From Brumimicrobium ulvae (GTDB lineage: Bacteria; Bacteroidota; Bacteroidia; Flavobacteriales_D; Crocinitomicaceae), in NCBI RefSeq assembly GCF_947504225.1, contig NZ_CANNGT010000004.1, positions 1 through 64,000 on the forward strand: a DNA stretch of 64,000 nt. Reading direction: 5' to 3'. The translations under genes and the position numbers were made by a program. Under the pieces are notes generated by a model, which saw nothing but the letters and a program-made list of their open reading frames with translations, ran no database searches and was not told the DNA's origin. This document shows positions 43,862-55,538 of this stretch, in pieces (position 1 is the stretch's first letter; every line of letters begins with the position of its first letter).

Positions 43862-45249
43862 ATAACAGAGTCATCTGTAGGAATTGCCTCGTTTTGTTCT
43901 CTGGTCAACCACCCTCGTCTGTTGGCTGTTAGTATAGCGTAGGGCGTAATCCAAAAAAGAGTGAAAAAATAAAATAAATTATAGGTAAATATCCAAAGCG
44001 AGTTCATCTTGCTGTATTTAATTCCATAATAAAGTGCTGGAATGATGGAGAATAAAGCCACACTAATAATTGTTGAGCTAAGAAAAAGAAGTGGGTAAAA
44101 AACCAAACTCAGCACCATAACTATCAAGGCAGGATATGCAGAAATAATAGACATCCATTGATTTATCAATAAAATTCTAGGTTTGAGTTTATTCTCTTTT
44201 CTAAAATCAGAGAATGCAAATTTGGACATCATAATATTTTCCCTAACATTACTCCTTTCCCACCTGGTAAACATTTTCCTCAATATACCGTAGGTCTCTG
44301 GAATGTTTGTACAAACATGCGCATTGCTTTGAAACAATGTATTGTAGCCCTGTTTTAGGATCATATTGGTCATTGCTCGATCTTCACCGATATCTGTTTG
44401 AACCCCAAGAAAGGTTTGATTCATCCAATCTTCCAAACAATGCATAACTGCTTCTTTTCGGTATGCTGAAAGTGCACCAGGCGTACAAAGCACAGTTTTC
44501 ATTTGACCTTGAGCAGCACGAATAAATCCAAAACTAAATGCGAAACTAACATTCAACATTTTCGGAATAATTGCCTTCTTAAGGTTTTGGATTTTCACAT
44601 TTCCAGCAACAGCGCCACAGCTTTTATCTACCACAAAAGGAGAGGCTAAATTTCTAAGTGTATCATCATAAATCAATGAATCACTATCAATTGTTACAAT
44701 CACTTCTCCTTTCGCTAGGTTAATCCCTCTGTACAGCGCATGTCTTTTTCCTTTGTTTTCAGGCTGTTGATAAATGGATAGAAAATCGCCCAATTCAGCC
44801 TTAGACTTTTTCATCCAATCCCAAGTATCGTCACCGCTCCCGTCATCAATAGCAATCAATTGAAGTTTATCTTTTGGATAATTACTTTGAGCAATGCTTT
44901 TTAGGGTATCGAAAACGAAAAACCCTTCGTTATATGCAGGAACGATGATTGTTAAAGTGGGCAATTCTTCATCCGTAACAGATGCTATCGGTTTGTACTT
45001 AAAGTAGTGATAAAGTAAAAACAAGAAGAAAAGCACTTTAGAGACTAAAACTGTCAGGGTGAAATAAAATAACATACTTCCCCAAAAAGAATTGAATTTA
45101 ATGGCTTGTACTTCTTGAAATTGATGTTGTAAAAAATAAAGAAGAACACCAGCGCCAAAAATTAATACTAAAGTATTGATTAAAATACCATAATCTCGAA
45201 GTGATAAAAACGTGTTTGTTTTTAAAGGTTTTGATCTTTCTTTTGTCAT
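43846..45249 (-). CDS. Processive family 2 glycosyltransferase (membrane)
   Basis: This 467 aa enzyme has two N-terminal membrane spans (about 17-35 and 48-73). The GT2 catalytic domain follows: IIVPAYNEG, LIAIDDGSGDDTW, VTIDSDSLIYDD (DxD), GEDRAMTNM and RWERSNVREN (the R/QxxRW-like acceptor motif). Several C-terminal spans complete a synthase-like architecture of the PgaC/hyaluronan/chitin-synthase type. It should polymerise a sugar nucleotide across the inner membrane; the product is unknown. There is no PgaA/B/D or cellulose-synthase partner nearby. Its final codons lie in the edge of the repeat array, so its C-terminus may have been altered by the repeat. Confidence 0.87.
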   Translation of the reverse strand: MTKERSKPLKTNTFLSLRDYGILINTLVLIFGAGVLLYFLQHQFQEVQAIKFNSFWGSMLFYFTLTVLVSKVLFFLFLLYHYFKYKPIASVTDEELPTLTIIVPAYNEGFFVFDTLKSIAQSNYPKDKLQLIAIDDGSGDDTWDWMKKSKAELGDFLSIYQQPENKGKRHALYRGINLAKGEVIVTIDSDSLIYDDTLRNLASPFVVDKSCGAVAGNVKIQNLKKAIIPKMLNVSFAFSFGFIRAAQGQMKTVLCTPGALSAYRKEAVMHCLEDWMNQTFLGVQTDIGEDRAMTNMILKQGYNTLFQSNAHVCTNIPETYGILRKMFTRWERSNVRENIMMSKFAFSDFRKENKLKPRILLINQWMSIISAYPALIVMVLSLVFYPLLFLSSTIISVALFSIIPALYYGIKYSKMNSLWIFTYNLFYFFTLFWITPYAILTANRRGWLTREQNEAIPTDDSVMNYEL

Positions 45250-45611
45250 AATTGAATCTGTTGAAAAGTGTATAATAGTTTGTCGTCTTTTTCTTAGACA
45301 CTATAAACATAAATCATAAAACTCAATCATATCAAGGCTTATAACAAATATTGGCAGCTTATAACATTCCTTAACTATATTCAGATTACTGGCAAACACA
45401 TGAAGAACTTAGAGGGTTTTCTGGCCTAAAACATCTTTATAATAATTGTTTGATGTCGGTAAATTCGCAACAAAACAAACCGCAACTAAATAACAATAAG
45501 ACAGTTGCCATTTTGTAATTAAACATTTTCATTTGGGAGAATTGCGGAGGCATCAAGAAAAATAACAATGTGCAGCTCCAGTGCAAAACAGTGTAAGCAT
45601 GAGGTTAAGAT
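45250..45611. other. Intergenic region upstream of the GT2 gene
   Basis: This 362 bp gap separates two minus-strand genes. It is AT-rich, with no terminator-grade hairpin, RNA gene or convincing ORF that I could find. It presumably contains the GT2 promoter, but no clear TAnnTTTG element was identified. Confidence 0.3.
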
Positions 45612-46988
45612 CTACTCCCCACGCGCTTCTTTTTCAGCAAGTTTTCTCAATCTACTTTCGCTCAATACGCGTCTTCCTTTAGCTGATTCTTTACGGGGGA
45701 CAAATATCAATAAGACCAATCCAATTGCAAAGAAAGCAACGATAGAAAGTACAGAAGCCCTAAGGTTTCCTGTTAACGCCTCCATTAATCCAAAGAAGAA
45801 AAGTCCCAAAACGATTCCTAACTTTTCAGCTACATCGTAGAAAGAGAAGTAAGAAGCATGATCTTCTGTAGTAGGCAAGAACTTGGAATAAGTTGAACGA
45901 GAAAGCGCTTGTACTCCACCCATCACCAATCCTATTCCAGCAGCTAAGAAATAAAACTCAATTGGTTTATGGATCCAATATGCCCAGATACAAAGTAACA
46001 TCCACCCTACCACCACAACAATCAAAGTTTTCAGGTTTCCTATTAAACCAGAAATAAATGACATCAGATATGCCCCAGCAGCACCTAGAATTTGAATTAA
46101 CAAAATGGCTACAATTAGACTACTGTCACCACCACCTTCTCCCCAATTGATTTCTTTTTTGGCAAAGACCACCGCCATTAACATAACAGTTTGTACTCCT
46201 GTATTAAAAAAGAAGAAAGACATCAAGAACCTTTTAAGTCTTTTGGTTTGACGGAATTCGTTAAAAACACGTTTTAACTCAGTAACTCCTTTAAATATAT
46301 AGCCTGAACTTACCTCTCGTTTATATACGTTATGCGGCAAACGACGGAATGTAAATTGAGCAAACCCCATCCACCAAAGTCCGACAAGAATAAAGCTATA
46401 CTTTGTGAAGGAAGCATCCCCCAACATAATAATTGCCAAACAAATCACCAATAAAATCATACTTCCAAAATACCCCATAGAGAATCCACGGGCAGAAATA
46501 TTATCATGGTCCTTGGGTTCTGCAATTTCGGGTAAAAAGGCGTTGTAGAATACTAAACTGTTCCAAAACCCTATACTGGCCAAGAAAATGGATAGCATTC
46601 CCCATTCTATGTTTGCGGGATTAAACCAAAACAATGAAATACTGGAAAGCGCTCCGAGGTAACAAAAGAACTGCATAAAGCGTTTTTTATTTCCAGAAAC
46701 GTCGGCAATCCCCGATAAAATAGGAGACAAAATACTGACCAACAAAAAGGATACTGCCAAGACATACGAAAACAAAACAGAGTTAGATAAAGTATATCCA
46801 AAGAACTCTACCATTACATTTTCATCTGGCAGCAACTGCTTACGACCTACACTTTTTAGGTAGTGACTTTCCGTGACATTGGCATAAAAAACTGGAAATA
46901 TTGCGGAGGAAATGACTAAATTGTATACTGAATTTGCCCAGTCATAAAAAATCCATCCTTTTATCACACGCTTATTTCCTTTTTCCAT
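45612..46988 (-). CDS. MFS transporter, Atg22/UMF1-like family
   Basis: This 458 aa protein has twelve predicted membrane spans. The N-terminal WIFYDWANSVYNLVISSAIFPVFY block, the SPILSGIADVSGNKKRFM loop and GGVQALSRSTYSKFLP are signatures of the vacuole-effluxer Atg22-like family of major facilitators. Its cargo is unknown; yeast Atg22 exports amino acids. It follows the E1 gene by 9 bp on the same strand, so the two may be co-transcribed. That would fit transport of branched-chain amino or keto acids, but only as an inference. Confidence 0.87.
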   Translation of the reverse strand: MEKGNKRVIKGWIFYDWANSVYNLVISSAIFPVFYANVTESHYLKSVGRKQLLPDENVMVEFFGYTLSNSVLFSYVLAVSFLLVSILSPILSGIADVSGNKKRFMQFFCYLGALSSISLFWFNPANIEWGMLSIFLASIGFWNSLVFYNAFLPEIAEPKDHDNISARGFSMGYFGSMILLVICLAIIMLGDASFTKYSFILVGLWWMGFAQFTFRRLPHNVYKREVSSGYIFKGVTELKRVFNEFRQTKRLKRFLMSFFFFNTGVQTVMLMAVVFAKKEINWGEGGGDSSLIVAILLIQILGAAGAYLMSFISGLIGNLKTLIVVVVGWMLLCIWAYWIHKPIEFYFLAAGIGLVMGGVQALSRSTYSKFLPTTEDHASYFSFYDVAEKLGIVLGLFFFGLMEALTGNLRASVLSIVAFFAIGLVLLIFVPRKESAKGRRVLSESRLRKLAEKEARGE

Positions 46989-46997
46989 CGGGTGTAT

Positions 46998-49001
46998 TTA
47001 GTAATTTAATAATTCTTTCAAAACGGTTTCAAATCTAGCATTTGCCAAGAAGTTCTTTTCTAAATTAGCTTCAAAAGGAATGGGTGTATTCAAAGAAGCA
47101 ACCCTGCGAATTGGTGCGTCTAAGTATTCAAAACAAGCTTCGTTTATTTGAGTCACTAATTCAGCGCCTATACCACCGATTTCAACGTCTTCATGCAAAA
47201 CAATAACTTTTCCCGTCTTTTTTACAGAAGCGATTACAGTTTCCATATCTAAAGGTGCTAGTGTTCTTAAATCAATTAAATCTGCAGAAATTGAAGCGTC
47301 TTTTTCCAATGTTTCAAGCGCCCAATGAACACCTAATCCATAAGTTACAATCGTCACATCCTCTCCTTCTTTAATCACTGCTGCTTTCCCTATTTCAGTG
47401 GTGTAGTAATCATCATAAACGTCTTCTCTCAAGCTACGGTAAAGATATTTATGTTCAAAAAACAATACTGGGTTTGGATCTTCAATAGCTGCCGATAAAA
47501 GTCCTTTCGCATCTCCAGGAAAGGCTGGATAAACGATTTTCAATCCAGGTGTATGGAAAAACCATGCTTCTGTACTTTGCGAATGGAAAGGCCCAGCTGC
47601 AACTCCTGCTCCTGTTGGCATTCTCACAACAACATCAGCATTTTGCCCCCAACGCCAGTGTAATTTCGCAAGGTTATTCACGATTTGATTAAAACCAACC
47701 GATACAAAATCAGAAAACTGCATTTCAACCATGGCTTTCATTCCCGCGATAGACAAGCCTAATCCAGCTCCAATAATTGCAGACTCACACAATGGTGTAT
47801 TGCGTACACGGTCTTTTCCAAATTGCTCAACAAATCCTTCGGTAACTTTAAAAACACCTCCGTAATCGGCAATATCTTGTCCCATGAGAACAAGTTCTGG
47901 ATAACGTTCCATAGATTGTCTCAAACCATCAGAAATAGCATCAACCAATCTTTTTTCACTTTTGTTTTCGCTTTCAGGCGCAACAACAACTTGATTGTGC
48001 TCCTTGAATAAATCTTTTATTTCCGTTGCAGTATCAGGAACAATTTTCGGTTCTTCTCCTGCGATATCTAATCCGTTTTGAATTTCTTCTTTAATGTCCT
48101 TTTTGAATTCAGCAATCATTTCCTCTGTCAACAATCCTTCTTCTTTTAAGAACAGTTCAAAATTCACCACAGGATCTTTCTTGTTCCATTCTTCTTGGAT
48201 TCCTTCAGGATAGTATTTTGTCCCTGAAGCTTCTTCATGGCCTCTCATTCTGAAGGTCAAACATTCCAATAAGAATGGTCTTGGACGCTCACGAATAGAT
48301 TCTGCGATTTGTTTTACAGCGTTAATGACTTCAAGAATATTGTTTCCATCGATTTGGAAAGCATCCATTCCATAACCAATTCCTTTATCAATAAATTGCT
48401 TGCAACGGAACTGTTCATTACTTGGAGTTGATAATCCCCACTGGTTGTTCTCAATGGTAAAAATAACAGGCAACTGCCACACTGCGGCAACATTTAAAGC
48501 TTCATGAAAGTCTCCTTCACTTGCTCCTCCATCACCTGAAAAAACCAATGTTGCTTTTTCTTCTTTTTTTAATAATGAAGAAAGTGCAATCCCATCGGCA
48601 ATTCCTAATTGCGGTCCTAGGTGAGAAATCATTCCCACAATATTGTAATCCATTGTTCCGAAATGGAAAGAACGGTCACGCCCTTTTGTAAAACCTGACA
48701 TTTTCCCTTGGAATTGAGCAAAGAGTCGATTCAGAGGAATGTCACGTGTGGTAAAAACACCAAGGTTTCTGTGCATTGGAAGTATCACTTCTTCCTTATT
48801 CATGGCCATGGTTGTTCCGACGCTAATTGCTTCTTGTCCCCAACCTGAGAACCACTTTGAAATTTTACCTTGTCTCAAGAGAATTAACATTTTCTCTTCA
48901 ATCAGACGTGGTTTTAGAATGCGTTTGTATATATCAACGAGCTCGTTATCTGAAAAATTTGAACGGTCGTAATCAATGTTTCGTTGGGTTAACGTTTCCA
49001 T
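46998..49001 (-). CDS. 2-oxoacid dehydrogenase E1, fused alpha and beta subunits
   Basis: The protein is 667 aa. Residues about 1-330 are the E1 alpha domain, with the thiamine-diphosphate motif FSGDGGASEGDFHEA ... FTIENNQWG. Residues about 350-667 are E1 beta (LMGQDIADYGGVFKVTEG, TPLCESAIIGAGLGLSIAG, VVRMPTGAG, HSQSTEAWF). The fused form is seen in Bacteroidota and Chlamydiae and usually acts on branched-chain 2-oxoacids (2-oxoisovalerate), though pyruvate or other oxoacids are possible. It decarboxylates the substrate and transfers the acyl group to lipoyl-E2. No E2 or E3 gene is in the window. Confidence 0.93.
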   Translation of the reverse strand: METLTQRNIDYDRSNFSDNELVDIYKRILKPRLIEEKMLILLRQGKISKWFSGWGQEAISVGTTMAMNKEEVILPMHRNLGVFTTRDIPLNRLFAQFQGKMSGFTKGRDRSFHFGTMDYNIVGMISHLGPQLGIADGIALSSLLKKEEKATLVFSGDGGASEGDFHEALNVAAVWQLPVIFTIENNQWGLSTPSNEQFRCKQFIDKGIGYGMDAFQIDGNNILEVINAVKQIAESIRERPRPFLLECLTFRMRGHEEASGTKYYPEGIQEEWNKKDPVVNFELFLKEEGLLTEEMIAEFKKDIKEEIQNGLDIAGEEPKIVPDTATEIKDLFKEHNQVVVAPESENKSEKRLVDAISDGLRQSMERYPELVLMGQDIADYGGVFKVTEGFVEQFGKDRVRNTPLCESAIIGAGLGLSIAGMKAMVEMQFSDFVSVGFNQIVNNLAKLHWRWGQNADVVVRMPTGAGVAAGPFHSQSTEAWFFHTPGLKIVYPAFPGDAKGLLSAAIEDPNPVLFFEHKYLYRSLREDVYDDYYTTEIGKAAVIKEGEDVTIVTYGLGVHWALETLEKDASISADLIDLRTLAPLDMETVIASVKKTGKVIVLHEDVEIGGIGAELVTQINEACFEYLDAPIRRVASLNTPIPFEANLEKNFLANARFETVLKELLNY

Positions 49002-49228
49002 GGTCTATTTTATCTTCTATATTTAGATAAGCAAACTTAATATTAATCTAGCATTAATAACTAAAATAATTTTAAAAACATCAACATCATATAGTAACTA
49101 ACAGCAAAATCATTAACGATCATCTTAATATCGTTTCGATTTAAGCTTTTGTCAGAATGGACGTTTGAAGGATATAATTAGAGACCTTATATGATTCTTC
49201 TGAGAAAACCTCCTTCATCTAGTAAACC

Positions 49229-49660
49229 CTACTCTTCTATTTTTTTATACCTAACATACATCCACTTGTCACTACCCGGTCTAGGTCTTAAACCTAAAAT
49301 CAATTGATCTCCATCTACTTTGTGAAGAAACATCGGTTTAGAAACATCTGATTTACTTAGAATTATTTGATTCTCATCTAATTTCCAATCATATTCTTTT
49401 CGGTTTTCAGCACATTCACTTGAATAAAAGACCTCAAATGCTTTCCCCCCTTCTTTAAAAACCACATGGTCTTTTGTTTCACAATCAGGATTTTTAGGTT
49501 TGTGAGGCATAAGCCACCCTTCTCCATTATCCCCCATTAAGGTACCTTCAATTTCCCATACTCCGGTAAGCTTTGCAATGTTTGACTCCTGTGACAACAG
49601 TTGAGTAACATTAAGTAAAACTGCTGTAGTAAAGATAATCACTAATTTACTTCTCCTCAT
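49229..49660 (-). CDS. Secreted lipocalin-like protein
   Basis: This 143 aa protein has a signal peptide ending in LLSQ (about 23). The mature domain opens with KLTGVWEIEGTL and continues in short beta strands with a final KWMYVRYKKI, similar to small lipocalin-like domains that begin with the GxW signature. Two cysteines (in PDCETK and SECAENR) could form a disulfide. It stands alone, 228 bp beyond the E1 gene. Function is unknown. Confidence 0.7.
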   Translation of the reverse strand: MRRSKLVIIFTTAVLLNVTQLLSQESNIAKLTGVWEIEGTLMGDNGEGWLMPHKPKNPDCETKDHVVFKEGGKAFEVFYSSECAENRKEYDWKLDENQIILSKSDVSKPMFLHKVDGDQLILGLRPRPGSDKWMYVRYKKIEE

Positions 49661-49938
49661 ATCATGTTATTTAATAATTCATAAAACAAAGCTTATACAA
49701 CAGCATATACGATTCAATATACGCTTGTTTTTAGCTTTACAATTCCAAAACAAAAATACTTTAGATAAAGAGTAAAGTAAATAGGGGTTTACCCTATAAT
49801 TTAACGAATCTTGAAGCTACAGAAGTAAAAGAAAAGAAGTAATTACACATTCATAATCAACAACGCTCAACAAAGATTATAAAAGCTGTTTTTCTCTCCA
49901 TTATCCTTCATTTATTCATTAGAAAATAAACAAAAACG

Positions 49939-51870
49939 CTATTGTTTCTTTCCTACAAAGTGAACTACAAGAAAAAGTAATCCAACCCCTACACCAAATG
50001 CCACGAGATTTGGCACACCTAGAGCCGTTGGAATCACACCCACACCCAGGGCCACCGAACCTACAATTAAAGCATAAGGCATTTGGGTCTTCACATGTTG
50101 AATATGATCACACGAAGTTGCTAAACTACTCAGAATTGTCGTGTCAGAAATAGGCGAACAATGGTCTCCAAGCACTGCACCTGCCAATACAGAAGCAATG
50201 GTATTGTACATTATGGCCATTTCGGAATAATTGGGATCCGCTGCTGCTACAGCAAATGACAATGGAATCACAAGTGGATACATCAAGGCCATTGTACTCC
50301 ATGAGGAACCTGTTGAAAAGGCAATAAATGCAGACAAAACAAAAGTCAAGGCTGGAATCACCCAGACATGTGAAAAGTCATTTCCGAAAAAGGCTTTTAA
50401 ATATTCTGCTGTACTTAAACTTTCTGTTACACCTGCCAAGGACCACGCTAAAATTAAAATCACTACCGCTGGCATCATTGTATTGACACCCACTAGAACA
50501 GCATCCATCACTTCTTTGAGTGACATTATTCTTTGGGCTACTGTTAAAACAATTGCTGCTGTCAATCCGGCCATGGATGACCACAACAAAGCGACATAAG
50601 AATCTGCATTCCCAATTACAATTCCTAGTTTCCTAAAAAAACCAACTTCATCCCCTCCTTCTGTTCCAATCGCAGCCCAAGTTCCCTGACTCAAGTCTAT
50701 TCCTCCAGCAAGTAAATCTGCATGAGAGGTCGACAAACCTGTGATGAGTATACCTAAAAACGTTCCTGAAATCACGATAAAAACAGGTATGATTGCATTA
50801 TAAGCTTTGATTTTTGCATGCTTTACAGGATTGAATTCTTCCAACTCTCTATTGGTTACTGTATCTCCAACTACACCTTCTTCTAAAGTTTGTTTTTCTG
50901 CGGAATACATCGGACCAAAATCACGTTGTTTGTACAAAATAAAAAAGACAAAAAACAAGGTAAAAACAGGATAAAAAGAATAGGCTAAAGAATTCATAAA
51001 AACCCCATAAGCACTCTCGGTAATGGTAACTCCTTGTTGCAATTCAATTTTCGCAAGTCCATCTGTAATGTAGGTCAACTCTGCACCAATCCATGTCGTG
51101 ATAAATGCAACAGCAGCCACAGGAGCAGCAGTAGAATCAACAATATAGGCCAGTTTTTCTCTAGAAATCTTCAAGCGATCTGTAATGGGACGCATAGTAT
51201 TTCCGACCACCAAGGTATTGGCATAATCATCAAAAAATATGGCCAGCCCCAAAAAGTAAGTCGTCAACATTCCAGACCTGCGGTTGGTAGCATATTTAAT
51301 CAATCGATTCACAACCCCTTGCATTCCTCCATTTTTGGAAATCACTGCGACAATAGAACCTATCAACACCGAAAACAAAATGACCGAAGCATGGCCGGGA
51401 TCGAGCAATGCATTCAATATATAGTGATCTAGGACTGTAAAAAAGGCAGCGAAAATTCCTGATATCCCTCCTCCATAAAACCCAATGGTTGCTGCACCAA
51501 TAAAGACCCCAATAAACAAAGCTGAAAGCACTTCCTTAAATATCAACGCCAAAAGAATAGCAATCAACGGAGGCAAAAGTGACAACCACCCCGGAATCAC
51601 CATCGGTTGATCATATTCTACATTGGCATTCTCGAAATGGATATTGTTGTTTGGTAGTGACACGATCATGACATAGTGCTCCCCTGTTTTACTCAACGGA
51701 ACAGTGTCTTTATTCAGGATGAGATAGTCCAGTTCAACATCAGATTGCACTTGCACATCTGTTGGCACATTTTTCAAAAGCACTTCAGGAAAAACAACCT
51801 GCTGACTATAAGTAGATTGACCAGCAATCATTCCGAAGAAAAATAGAAGTACAGCAAAGTGTTTCAGCAT
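49939..51870 (-). CDS. NhaC-family Na+/H+ antiporter with secreted N-terminal domain
   Basis: The protein is 643 aa. The NhaC-family core begins near residue 90 (GWLSLLPPLIAILLALIFKEVLSALFIGVFIG) with about twelve spans. Motifs include FFDDYANTLVVGNTMRP, TAAPVAAVAFITTWIGAEL, FSTGSSWSTMALMYP and LGDHCSPISDTTILSS, as in other NhaC-like transporters. The first 23 residues are a cleavable-type signal peptide (YSQ end). Residues 24-85 form a soluble beta-rich segment (VQVQSDVELDYLILNKDTVPL) that should be periplasmic. Most NhaC proteins lack this extension. The transporter exchanges Na+ for H+, or possibly malate/lactate or amino acids in related clades. Confidence 0.87.
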   Translation of the reverse strand: MLKHFAVLLFFFGMIAGQSTYSQQVVFPEVLLKNVPTDVQVQSDVELDYLILNKDTVPLSKTGEHYVMIVSLPNNNIHFENANVEYDQPMVIPGWLSLLPPLIAILLALIFKEVLSALFIGVFIGAATIGFYGGGISGIFAAFFTVLDHYILNALLDPGHASVILFSVLIGSIVAVISKNGGMQGVVNRLIKYATNRRSGMLTTYFLGLAIFFDDYANTLVVGNTMRPITDRLKISREKLAYIVDSTAAPVAAVAFITTWIGAELTYITDGLAKIELQQGVTITESAYGVFMNSLAYSFYPVFTLFFVFFILYKQRDFGPMYSAEKQTLEEGVVGDTVTNRELEEFNPVKHAKIKAYNAIIPVFIVISGTFLGILITGLSTSHADLLAGGIDLSQGTWAAIGTEGGDEVGFFRKLGIVIGNADSYVALLWSSMAGLTAAIVLTVAQRIMSLKEVMDAVLVGVNTMMPAVVILILAWSLAGVTESLSTAEYLKAFFGNDFSHVWVIPALTFVLSAFIAFSTGSSWSTMALMYPLVIPLSFAVAAADPNYSEMAIMYNTIASVLAGAVLGDHCSPISDTTILSSLATSCDHIQHVKTQMPYALIVGSVALGVGVIPTALGVPNLVAFGVGVGLLFLVVHFVGKKQ

Positions 51871-51972
51871 GTGTTTTTATAGTTTTAGACCTCGAATATA
51901 AGAATAATGAGTGTTTAACAGATTTTATCAATATAAAAACATCAAAAAAAGTGAGTTCTTTTTAATTTTTAT

Positions 51973-51980
51973 TACTTTTG
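51973..51980 (+). promoter_or_regulatory. -7 promoter box of guaB
   Basis: TACTTTTG matches TAnnTTTG and lies 31 bp before the guaB start. No TTTG is found at the expected -33 position. It is the only consensus element in the 141 bp between the divergent NhaC and guaB genes. Confidence 0.55.
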
Positions 51981-52005
51981 CGTGAATTTATTTACATAAA
52001 AATAG

Positions 52006-53484
<1,479 letters not shown>

Positions 53485-53576
53485 TCGAGAGGCAATATTT
53501 TCTTGGAATTACGGTTTAACCTTAAATTAGATTATTAATTTCGTAAACGTTTTAATAAATTAAAGTATTGAGTATT

Positions 53577-55538
53577 ATGAATTTTAAATTGAATTTATTG
53601 CTATTTGCTTCATTGCTGTTTTTTGCTTTTAATGGATTTAGCCAAAAAGACCCTACAGTAATGTCGATTAATGGTGAACCTGTTACGAAAAGTGAATTTT
53701 TACAAGTTTACTTGAAGAACAATGAAGATCCTAAATACGATAAAGAGACTTTAGATGAATACATGGAATTGTATAAAAAATTCAAGCTGAAAGTTGCAGA
53801 AGCAGAAGCTTTAGGATATGACACAATTCCGTCTTTAGTAAGAGAATTAAATGGGTACAAAGAGCAATTGGCTCAACCTTATTTAATTGATACAAAGAAA
53901 ACCAATGAATTAATTAATGAGGCTTATGAAAGAATGAAATACGAAATTAGGGCTTCTCATATATTGGTGAATGTTTCAGCAGACGCTTCTCCTGCAGACA
54001 CATTGAAGGCATACAACAGAGCTTTGACATTGATGAACCGTATTAAAGAAGGTGAAGATTTTGGAACTGTAGCTAGTGGACCTCGTGGATCTGACGACCC
54101 CTCAGCAAAAGAAAACAAAGGTGACTTAGGATATTTCACTGCCTTCCAAATGGTATATCCATTCGAAACTGCAGCTTACAACACTCCAATTGGAGAAGTA
54201 TCAATGCCGATTCGTACCAACTTTGGATACCATGTAATAAAAGTGTTTGACAAGCGTGATGCAAGAGGAACCATTACAACCGCTCATATTATGGTTGTTT
54301 TCAATAAAAACGCTAGTCGTTCAGAAAAAGAAAATGCAGAAAAGAAAATCAATGAAATCCATGAAAAGTTAAAGAATGGCGAATCGTTTGCAAAACTAGC
54401 TCGACTGTATTCTGACGATCAAGGTTCAAAAGCAAAAGGTGGAAAATTACCTCCTTTTGGTTCGGGAACAAACCAAAGAATGGTAACTGAGTTTGAAGAT
54501 GCTGCATTTGCTTTAGCAAACGATGGTGATTATTCCGAGCCTTTCGAAACAGCTTATGGTTACCATATTGTTCAACGAATTGAATACAAACCTTTAGGTA
54601 CTTTAGCTGAGTTAAAACCACAGATTCAACAAAAATTAAATCGCGGTGACCGAGCTCAGCTTTCAGAAAAAGCATTTATTGCCAAACTCAAAAATGAAAA
54701 TAAGTTTGTTGATAAAAGCGATAAAAGATTAGCGTGGTTTTATGAAAACATCGACAGTACTGTTTTCAAGAAAAACTTTAAAGCGCCTGAGTTGAAAAAG
54801 AACAAATGGATGTTCAAATACAACAAAACGAAGTATGACATGCAATCTTTTCTTGACTTCATTACGAATCACAAGAATAAAAAGCCAATGGCCATTGAAG
54901 CATATGTCAATGAAAAGTACCAACAATGGGAAGCTGAATCGATCATGAATGACGAGAAAAGCAAGCTCCAAGAAAAGTATCCAGCCTACAAATCATTGCT
55001 TCAAGAATACCACGATGGAGTCCTTTTATACGAAATCATGAAAGATAAAGTTTGGGACAAAGCCATTCAAGATTCTGTTGGACTTCAAACTTATTTTGAA
55101 AACAATATTGATCAGTATCAGTGGCCGGAAAGAGTTCATGCTGACATCTATTCTTCTGACAAAGAGGAAATGATTTTGGAAGCACAGTTATTGGTCGCAA
55201 TGGACACTGTAAAAATGAGTGACATTGTAAGCAAAGTTAACACAGATTCGCAATTGAATTTAGAAGGTGAGAAAGGAAAGTATGTTCAGTCAGAACACCC
55301 AGTCTTAAAAAATCAAGATTTAAAGCTTGGAGTAAACGAGGTGTTTAAAAAAGGGGATAAGTACTACCTTGTGGTTATCCAAGAAATCCTTCCTGCAGGA
55401 CCAAAATCAATTACAGAAGCACGTGGTGCCGCAATTCAAGATTATCAAGCACATTTAGAAACGCAATGGTTAAACGAATTGAAGAAAAAACACACCATTG
55501 TTGTCAATGAAGAAGTATTATATAAAATAGGTGAATAA
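53577..55538 (+). CDS. Periplasmic peptidyl-prolyl isomerase with two parvulin domains
   Basis: I take ATG 53577 (MNFKLNLLLF), 653 aa, giving a clean signal peptide ending in GFSQ. After a SurA-type N-terminal chaperone helix region, two PpiC parvulin domains follow: ASHILVNVSADASPADTL to NFGYHVIKVFD (about 125-230) and TAHIMVVFNKNASRS to TAYGYHIVQRIEYK (about 235-340). A long C-terminal helical and beta region is similar to Bacteroidota PPIases. It should help fold outer-membrane proteins in the periplasm. It overlaps the next gene by 8 bp and heads a four-gene operon with two further folding factors and MoxR. Confidence 0.9.
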   Translation: MNFKLNLLLFASLLFFAFNGFSQKDPTVMSINGEPVTKSEFLQVYLKNNEDPKYDKETLDEYMELYKKFKLKVAEAEALGYDTIPSLVRELNGYKEQLAQPYLIDTKKTNELINEAYERMKYEIRASHILVNVSADASPADTLKAYNRALTLMNRIKEGEDFGTVASGPRGSDDPSAKENKGDLGYFTAFQMVYPFETAAYNTPIGEVSMPIRTNFGYHVIKVFDKRDARGTITTAHIMVVFNKNASRSEKENAEKKINEIHEKLKNGESFAKLARLYSDDQGSKAKGGKLPPFGSGTNQRMVTEFEDAAFALANDGDYSEPFETAYGYHIVQRIEYKPLGTLAELKPQIQQKLNRGDRAQLSEKAFIAKLKNENKFVDKSDKRLAWFYENIDSTVFKKNFKAPELKKNKWMFKYNKTKYDMQSFLDFITNHKNKKPMAIEAYVNEKYQQWEAESIMNDEKSKLQEKYPAYKSLLQEYHDGVLLYEIMKDKVWDKAIQDSVGLQTYFENNIDQYQWPERVHADIYSSDKEEMILEAQLLVAMDTVKMSDIVSKVNTDSQLNLEGEKGKYVQSEHPVLKNQDLKLGVNEVFKKGDKYYLVVIQEILPAGPKSITEARGAAIQDYQAHLETQWLNELKKKHTIVVNEEVLYKIGE

